64,000 nt of DNA, taken from JAHFUA01 sp963808725. GTDB taxonomy: Bacteria > Acidobacteriota > Terriglobia > Terriglobales > Acidobacteriaceae. Location: positions 62,001-126,000 of the forward strand of contig CAWEGO010000002.1 in the NCBI GenBank assembly GCA_963808725.1, given 5' to 3'. The translations under genes were made by a program, and so were the position numbers. The notes beneath the pieces were generated by a model, which ran no database searches, was not told the origin of the DNA, and was given only the letters and a program-made list of their open reading frames with translations. Positions 59,930 to 64,000 of the stretch are shown piece by piece. The stretch's first letter is position 1. Every line of letters begins with the position of its first letter.

Positions 59930-60013
59930 CATGCCACACAGGCAAACCCGGACAGAAGACGGGTTGCCGTTTATGATTGCAATGCACGCGTTGGTATCCA
60001 GCAGATAGCTCAC
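59930..60013 (-). pseudogene. Truncated VapC (PIN-domain) toxin
   Basis: GTG at 60013 begins MSYLLDTNACIAIINGNPSS, then VRVCL, after which homology stops at about 59940, next to the response-regulator 3' end. LLDTNACI carries the first catalytic Asp of PIN nucleases. Only about 28 of 135 residues are present. The vapB start/stop overlap with it is still intact. Confidence 0.8.
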
Positions 60014-60258
60014 TTGAAGATCTCACGACTGGGAACCACTGGTTGGTTGCGGCTATTCTTCATGAATGGTTCGGAATTGAGTCGGTCCAACTCGGCAAAC
60101 CACTTGGGAGGGTCAGAAGTGAACGGCTCTAATAGAACCCCCTCAGCAACCTGCCGAATCCGCACTCGGTCTCCCTCGAAGCGAAACTCTCGGGGAAGGC
60201 GAACAGCTTGGCTGCGCCCGTTACGAAAACAGTTTGGCGATACCGGCCTTCGCCACAA
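60010..60258 (-). CDS. VapB-type antitoxin (AbrB/SpoVT fold), orphaned
   Basis: An 82-residue antitoxin: FRNGRSQAVRLPREFRFEGD followed by RVRIRQVAEGVLLEP, the swapped-hairpin DNA-binding domain, and a helical toxin-binding tail (KWFAELDRLNSEPFMKNSRN). It overlaps the truncated vapC by four bases. The first residues (MWRRPVSPNC) are unusual and could result from a start shift. Without its toxin it may persist as a neutral or regulating remnant. Confidence 0.8.
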   Translation of the reverse strand: MWRRPVSPNCFRNGRSQAVRLPREFRFEGDRVRIRQVAEGVLLEPFTSDPPKWFAELDRLNSEPFMKNSRNQPVVPSREIFK

Positions 60259-60293
60259 GGCACCTCCTTTCCACCTCTATACCAGAAATCTAT

Positions 60294-60449
60294 ATCAGGA
60301 GCCACAAGCTCAATCGCCGCCGGGCCCTGTTCGTGCTGGCGAAGATTGACCAGATCTTGGCCTGGGAGCGGGAGGTGAACAATCAGCGGGATCTTCGGTT
60401 CGTGGAGCTCGGGCGGTATTTATGTGAGGTAAGGGCGGGGCAGTACTGA
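60294..60449 (+). pseudogene. Fragment of an unknown conserved gene
   Basis: Reads KLNRRRALFVLAKIDQILAW, then EREVNNQRDLRFVELGRYLC and EVRAGQY, a sequence with the look of a conserved protein's N-terminal region that stops abruptly. I believe longer homologs exist, but I cannot name a function. Confidence 0.45.
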
Positions 60450-60500
60450 TTCGGGCCCGCAGCGCGTATTTGGACTTCCTCAACTTCTGCACGGTTGCAA

Positions 60501-60585
60501 CTTGTTGCAGTTCAGGTGGAAGCATCTCGCACCCGCACCTGACGTGACGGAATCGCTGGTTGGGCCGTCCCCACCTGTGGCAAGC
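60501..60585 (-). repeat. Dispersed repeat, copy A
   Basis: About 85 bases matching 62445-62533 (copy B) in the same orientation with some 80% identity by eye; shared blocks include CTTGCCACA, CCAACCAGCGATTCC, TCAGGTGC and GAACTGCAACAAG. On the minus strand it can be read as protein-like sequence, but stops appear in copy B. The function is unknown; it could be the end of a mobile element or a small integrated repeat. Confidence 0.65.
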
Positions 60586-60630
60586 TTCTTCTCAAATTCG
60601 CTCCAGCCCTGCCGATCGCATGACATGCTG

Positions 60631-60924
60631 CTACGCGGCCGAGCGCGGTTTGATCTTGCTCAGTGGCGCACTGGCCGTTGCAAGCCGCAGGTCGTAGTCG
60701 GCTTGGAGATTCATCCAGAACTGGGGCGTCATGCCGAAGTACTTGCCCAGCCGCAGGGCGACGTTTGCACTGATCGCCCGTTGTTCGCGTACAATCTCGT
60801 AAATTCCAGGGAAATGCAGCGCTTTGGCCAGTTGATACGCGGTAATCCCCATCGGCTCAATAAACTCCGTGCGCAGGATCTCGCCAGGATGAGCGGCAAT
60901 GGTCTTTTGCTTCCGCCGTGCCAT
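60631..60924 (-). CDS. higA: HigA antitoxin (XRE family)
   Basis: Antitoxin encoded after its toxin, as is typical of HigBA. Residues HPGEILRTEFIEPMGITAYQ, LAKALHFPGIYEIVREQRAI and SANVALRLGKYFGMTPQFWM followed by NLQADYDLR form the HigA helix-turn-helix. Start at ATG 60924 (MARRKQK); it begins 13 bases after the higB stop. DNA-binding autoregulation of the promoter at 61239-61267 is expected. Confidence 0.93.
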   Translation of the reverse strand: MARRKQKTIAAHPGEILRTEFIEPMGITAYQLAKALHFPGIYEIVREQRAISANVALRLGKYFGMTPQFWMNLQADYDLRLATASAPLSKIKPRSAA

Positions 60925-60937
60925 GTCTTCAGTCTCC

Positions 60938-61219
60938 TTAGTGATAATCCATGATCTCCACGTCGTAAGCATTCCCCTCTCGCCACTGGAAGCAGACGCG
61001 GTACTGGTCGTTGATGCGAATGCTGTGTTGGCCTTCCCGATCGCTTCTGAGCCGCTGCAACCGATTGCTAGGCGGCAGAGCGAGGTCGCCCAACGCCCCG
61101 GCCGCGTTCAGCATCTGCACCTTCTTGAGCGCGGCTTTGCGGAGGCTTGCCGGTATGCGGCGGCTGCGTTCTTCCTTCCAAAGCCGCTCCGTCTCGGCAT
61201 CCCGAAAGGTCTTGATCAC
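60938..61219 (-). CDS. higB: HigB toxin (RelE-superfamily mRNA interferase)
   Basis: A 93-residue ribosome-dependent mRNase toxin. MIKTFRDAETERLWKEERSR, LPPSNRLQRLRSDREGQHSI and RINDQYRVCFQWREGNAYDV are hallmarks of HigB; the C-terminal EIMDYH includes the functional His/Tyr tail. GTG start at 61219. Complete, with a complete antitoxin downstream, so the module could be active. Confidence 0.93.
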   Translation of the reverse strand: MIKTFRDAETERLWKEERSRRIPASLRKAALKKVQMLNAAGALGDLALPPSNRLQRLRSDREGQHSIRINDQYRVCFQWREGNAYDVEIMDYH

Positions 61220-61238
61220 GGCGGTTCGACGTGGTTAG

Positions 61239-61267
61239 ATATTATCGCACTGCGTTACTAACGTCAA
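61239..61267 (-). promoter_or_regulatory. Sigma-70-type promoter of higBA
   Basis: On the minus strand TTGACG (61262-61267) and TAATAT (61239-61244) are separated by exactly 17 bases, about 20 bases before the higB start. GTTAG and CTAAC bracket the spacer region as an imperfect inverted repeat and may form the HigA operator. Confidence 0.75.
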
Positions 61268-61520
61268 GCGTAAGTATACGAGAAGTCGCCATGACGACGG
61301 CAGCGCTCTCTGCAGGCTGTACCAGCAAGCGGTTGGCGGTGTCTACGGATCCCGCCATAAACCCTCACAATCGCCGCGCTCCCGTCACACCGACGACTGC
61401 TCGAAATCCAGGGCCAAGGCCGACTGGCCATGAATCGCACCGGAGATTGTGCAAATCGGCCTCGCTGGTTGCAGCGTCCAAATAGTGGGGACCACCAAAG
61501 GAAAGGCAACTCCTAACGTG
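61268..61520. other. Intergenic region upstream of higBA
   Basis: No supported gene in this stretch; together with the repeat that follows it separates higBA from the terminase-like fragment by about 370 bases. No hairpin of note. Confidence 0.45.
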
Positions 61521-61562
61521 TTTCAGTCGGGTCCCTTCAAATTTCAGTCGGGTCCCTTCAAA
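61521..61562 (+). repeat. Tandem duplication of 21 bases
   Basis: TTTCAGTCGGGTCCCTTCAA plus one A is present twice back to back, followed by a degenerate third beginning ATCCAGTCC. It lies between higBA and the terminase-like fragment and may be a slippage product. Confidence 0.85.
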
Positions 61563-61644
61563 ATCCAGTCCACACTTTTTCCACGCGTTTTACGAAGTTT
61601 CGTGAGGACACCAAGGGGAGGGGCGCTCTGGCCCAAAGCCGGGC

Positions 61645-62224
61645 ATGAAAAACCTGCCCAAGTTCTACGTTGAAGTGGGCGACGTAACCCGCCGTTCGCG
61701 AGTCTTGCCGGAACAGAGAACGACTGGCCGCCAGAACGTCAACCGTGGCCGGGTGATCCAGCCGCCGCAGATTCTGAAGGCCGATTTCCTGCGCAACCCG
61801 GAGAAGTACGTGCGCGACATGGCCGGCATCAGCATCCTGTCGGTCATGCCGTTCATTCACGACCGCAACGCCATTCGCCGCATGTTTGAGCTGGGCCTGG
61901 CTAATGGCATGGAGCCGACGTTTAGCATCCTGGAAGTTACCCTGCAAAATCCCATGCCCGAAGCCGAACGCCTGTTGCCCGAGAACCTGCATCGCATCGA
62001 GCGCCAGAAGCTCAACCAGCTGGGCCGGCCGTTGTTCAAAGACGCCATGGGGACGGTTCCGGTCATGGAAAACGTTCTGTTTCCGGCGCTGCATTTTGCC
62101 CACGTCGACCTAAGTAAGACCACCGATGCCACCGGGATTGTGGTCGCACATGCCGTTGCGGCCAAGCGTGTTTCTCGCTGGAACCCCGAGTCGGGGCAGA
62201 CGGTATGGGAGAGCATGCCGGTGA
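61645..62224 (+). pseudogene. Phage terminase large-subunit-like fragment
   Basis: Reads KNLPKFYVEVGDVTRRSRVL, DFLRNPEKYVRDMAGISILS, PFIHDRNAIRRMFELGLANG and, most tellingly, ALHFAHVDLSKTTDATGIVV, a pattern of the terminase nuclease domain (H-x-D-S-x-x-x-D-A-x-G). The end is fused at about 62225 to an SNF2 fragment. The ATPase part is absent. Assignment is tentative: it could be another phage or virus-like protein. Confidence 0.5.
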
Positions 62225-62401
62225 TTCGTGTGGACTTGGCGGCCTGGGGCTCAACCTGCAAGCCGCCTCCGCCGTGATCAATTTCGAGCCGCCCTGGAAT
62301 CCAGCGCGCCTGGAGCAACGATTGGACGTGTGCACCGCTTGGCACAGGACCACCCCGTCCAAATCATCCACCTGCTCACGGAGAAAACCATCGCGGGATG
62401 A
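62225..62401 (+). pseudogene. SNF2-type helicase C-terminal fragment with frameshift
   Basis: One frame gives GGLGLNLQAASAVINFEPPW then NPARLEQR; one base missing there shifts into RVHRLAQDHPVQIIHLLTEK and TIAG, then stop. GVGLNLQ(A)ASAVI-FEPPWNPA-EQR-GRVHRLGQ is helicase motif V-VI of SNF2/HepA ATPases. The other 900 or so residues are missing. It is joined to the terminase-like fragment. Confidence 0.8.
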
Positions 62402-62444
62402 CGATCTGGAATTTGGGAGAAATGGTGACGCGAGGCATTCACAC

Positions 62445-62533
62445 CTTGTTGCAGTTCTGGTGCAATCATCTCCCACCTGCACCTGAGGTAAGGGAATCGC
62501 TGGTTGGACCGTCCCACCGAGACTTGTGGCAAG
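62445..62533 (-). repeat. Dispersed repeat, copy B
   Basis: Partner of copy A at 60501-60585, same orientation, about 1.9 kb away. It sits exactly at the point where the YjbQ-like gene fragment ends, so the repeat marks a junction. Confidence 0.65.
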
Positions 62534-62574
62534 TTCTTCCCATGCGTTTTGACCGCGGATGCGCCCAGCGGCCA

Positions 62575-62745
62575 ACCGGGCTCGAACTCAACGGTGCCGA
62601 CCGCGGCGGTGCTGCCCACGTTGAACACGTTCACCGTGCCGGTCTGAATACCGGAGGCAGCCACCGCTGCGCTGACCTGCTCCGTGAGATCGTGCATGTC
62701 ACCGTGCCCGCTGGTGTGGATGGTTATCTGCTGCTGGTGAGTCAT
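62575..62745 (-). pseudogene. N-terminal fragment of a YjbQ-family protein
   Basis: Reads ITIHTSGHGDMHDLTEQVSA, then GTVNVFNVGSTAAVGTVEFE and PG before homology stops. This is the start of YjbQ/UPF0047 proteins (thiamine-phosphate-synthase-like family), normally about 135 residues; only 57 remain. The rest is replaced by dispersed repeat copy B. Confidence 0.78.
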
Positions 62746-62841
62746 GGAAATAGTTTAGCCGCAGCTCAAGGCGGACGAGGACGACGTTCAGGCCATAGAA
62801 GTGACGCCGCGGTTGGCAGCTTAGTTACAATGGAAATCGCG

Positions 62842-63408
62842 ATGCAAAAGACTCTGATCATTCTAACCGTCGCGGCCGTCTGCCTGAGCGGCTGCAAGAA
62901 ATCCACGACTCCCTCCCAGTCCACTGCGAAGTCCGGCGACGCGGTGCAGCAGAAGCTGCAGGAACTTGCCGGGAGCGGTGCCACCGATTGCGGACGACTC
63001 CAATCGCAGGCACAGGAGTCGATGAAGTCCGCCAGCGACTGCGCCATGCAGGCTGCACAGAGCAAGCATCCCTTCTATGTGGCGTACGACATGCCCGGGT
63101 TGACGGTGGGTGTTTCCGGTGACGCCGCTGGAAAACTGTATTTTGTTCAAATGGAACAGCCCCGGAATGCCCAACCTGATGTGAGAGCCGCGATCCAAAG
63201 CAGCCCCTGCCCTTCGGAGTTGCGGGTCGCGCAGAGTGGCCGCGTTACGTGCTTCGCGGCCGGCACGATGGGCCCGGGGGCGCCCGGTGGCATCCCCATG
63301 CCGCCCACCGGAGCCGAAAATCCGCACGGCGGGATGGGTTTGCCTCCGAGTGGCACGCCCAACCCGCACGCCGGCAAGACGGCAGCCCCACCACCTGCGA
63401 AAAACTAA
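62842..63408 (+). CDS. Lipoprotein of unknown function
   Basis: A 188-residue lipoprotein: signal MQKTLIILTVAAVCLSGCKK with a lipobox Cys, a helical middle (QQKLQELAGSGATDCGRLQS), a beta domain (FYVAYDMPGLTVGVSGDAAG, KLYFVQMEQPRNAQP, with conserved Cys in SSPCPSELRVAQSGRVTCFA) and a Pro/Gly-rich tail containing two copies of PNPHxG-like repeats (ENPHGGMGLPPSGTPNPHAG). ATG at 62842 gives the clear signal; the longer frame upstream is antisense of the YjbQ fragment. Outer-membrane or periplasmic role. Confidence 0.75.
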   Translation: MQKTLIILTVAAVCLSGCKKSTTPSQSTAKSGDAVQQKLQELAGSGATDCGRLQSQAQESMKSASDCAMQAAQSKHPFYVAYDMPGLTVGVSGDAAGKLYFVQMEQPRNAQPDVRAAIQSSPCPSELRVAQSGRVTCFAAGTMGPGAPGGIPMPPTGAENPHGGMGLPPSGTPNPHAGKTAAPPPAKN

Positions 63409-63492
63409 TTGTGGATTCAAGAAGACAGCAACCCGGGTAAGGATTCTGCCGGGCATTTGACCCGCGTCCCATAAATATGGGATCATACAACT

Positions 63493-63744
63493 ATGAAAAC
63501 TACGCTGGAGATTCCCGATGCTATCTTCCATCGCGCCAAAGCGAGGGCGGCCGAACAGCGAGTGCCACTGCGCGAGTTTATCAGCGAGGCGGTGGCAGAG
63601 AAACTCGCTGCGAAATCTCCGACTCAACGAAAAGCGAGGCTGAAGCTGGCGGGGAGCCTGCAGCACCTGCGCAAAGAGACGGCGCGAATCACTCGGTTGA
63701 TGGAACGGGAGTTCGAAAGAATTGAGCCGGAAGAATGGACTTGA
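63493..63744 (+). CDS. Ribbon-helix-helix antitoxin (VapB-like)
   Basis: An 83-residue antitoxin: MKTTLEIPDAIFHRAKARAA and LREFISEAVAEKLA form a ribbon-helix-helix; a C-terminal helix (ETARITRLMEREFERIEPEE) binds the toxin. It overlaps the PIN-domain gene by 10 bases, the typical vapBC layout. Confidence 0.85.
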   Translation: MKTTLEIPDAIFHRAKARAAEQRVPLREFISEAVAEKLAAKSPTQRKARLKLAGSLQHLRKETARITRLMEREFERIEPEEWT

Positions 63745-64000
63745 TCCTCGATACCAATGCTCTGTCCGCCATTGCGGAAGGCGAACCGGATGCTGCCAAA
63801 CAATTTTACCGCGCCGGTCGAGTGGCCATCCCGGTCATCGTCTTGGGCGAATACCGCTTTGGAATTGCCCAATCGCGACATCAGCATGAGTACGAGCGCT
63901 GGCTGGAAGAGATGGTTTCTGTCTGCGACGTGCTCGGGATCAGTGAGGAAACCGCAATCTGGTATGCCGAGCTTCGTAGTCAACTCAAAAACGCTGGCAC
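63735..64000 (+). CDS. VapC-type PIN-domain toxin, 3' end outside window
   Basis: ATG at 63735 begins MDLILDTNALSAIAEGEPDA, then FYRAGRVAIPVIVLGEYRFG and SVCDVLGISEETAIWYAELR. The PIN nuclease acidic residues Asp6 (LDTNALSA), Glu (LGEYRFG) and a further Asp are visible; the fourth lies beyond the window. About 88 of 130-140 residues are inside. Partner of the antitoxin at 63493-63744. Probably cleaves tRNA or rRNA. Confidence 0.88.
   Translation, partial: MDLILDTNALSAIAEGEPDAAKQFYRAGRVAIPVIVLGEYRFGIAQSRHQHEYERWLEEMVSVCDVLGISEETAIWYAELRSQLKNAG

Noticed and set aside
61521..61562. Possible start of a CRISPR array
   Set aside because: Only two adjacent 21-base units with no spacers and no cas genes.
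62398..62841. N-terminal extension of the lipoprotein frame
   Set aside because: The extension is antisense of the YjbQ fragment and the dispersed repeat; a clear lipoprotein signal starts at 62842.

Overview
This is a GC-rich bacterial window that most resembles an Acidobacteriota (Terriglobia/Acidobacteriales-type) chromosome. The evidence is gene content only: a TonB receptor with an N-terminal carboxypeptidase-like regulatory domain, a Reg_prop/Y_Y_Y histidine kinase, a Ser/Thr kinase fused to TPRs, DUF2934 and Fis-like small proteins, and YncE/phosphoesterase fusions. No rRNA, complete tRNA or CRISPR array was seen.

Layout. 0-7.6 kb: 3' part of a SulP transporter, two tiny hypotheticals, a sigma-54 activator, a DoxX-like protein and a propeller histidine kinase/NarL-type regulator pair. 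7.9-9.2 kb: a small basic protein, then two 5'-truncated genes (class IV aminotransferase, PfkB kinase) joined head to head. 9.6-11.3 kb: VOC protein, membrane protein and TetR regulator. 11.5-20.2 kb: a phosphoesterase/TonB cluster (YncE-phosphoesterase, phospholipase C-like phosphoesterase, TonB receptor), plausibly for organophosphate scavenging. 20.4-22.2 kb: a degenerate receiver protein and transposase debris. 22.4-25 kb: APC permease plus PLP aminotransferase.

25-31 kb is a decayed accessory region with toxin-antitoxin (TA) loci: a DUF4143 ATPase gene split by a small inversion, a GNAT/DUF1778 module, a frameshifted RelE-like/XRE module, and fragments of AbrB, LuxR, amidohydrolase, NHL and PilZ genes. 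31-34.7 kb is one Ser/Thr kinase-TPR pseudogene interrupted by an 878-bp IS5-family element. 35.4-37.1 kb is an AT-richer stretch with a putative secreted Ntn-hydrolase-like protein and an HEXXH protein. 37.7-49 kb mixes intact genes (Fis-like, tag, MFS pump, GNAT, DUF169, POTRA, eda) with broken ones (DNA ligase with an internal inversion, DUF2461, truncated B12-radical SAM, S1/P1 nuclease scrap) and an IS3-family element with 4-bp target duplication.

49.9-59.9 kb is a coherent heavy-metal-type efflux system: adaptor, CusA/CzcA-like RND pump, a small secreted protein, an outer-membrane factor and a small membrane protein on the minus strand, followed by a PAS histidine kinase and LuxR-type regulator on the plus strand. 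An approximately 85-bp sequence is repeated in front of both units, which suggests co-regulation. 59.9-64 kb returns to TA and debris territory: truncated vapC with vapB, higBA with a strong promoter, phage terminase-like and SNF2 fragments, a dispersed repeat, a lipoprotein and a vapBC pair cut by the window end.

The most notable pattern is the number of precise gene breaks: two short inversions inside genes, several fused fragments, and two IS insertions with readable target duplications. No single new multi-gene system is obvious; the best candidates for new biology are the small-inversion pattern, the shared efflux/sensor upstream element and the paralogous small basic proteins.
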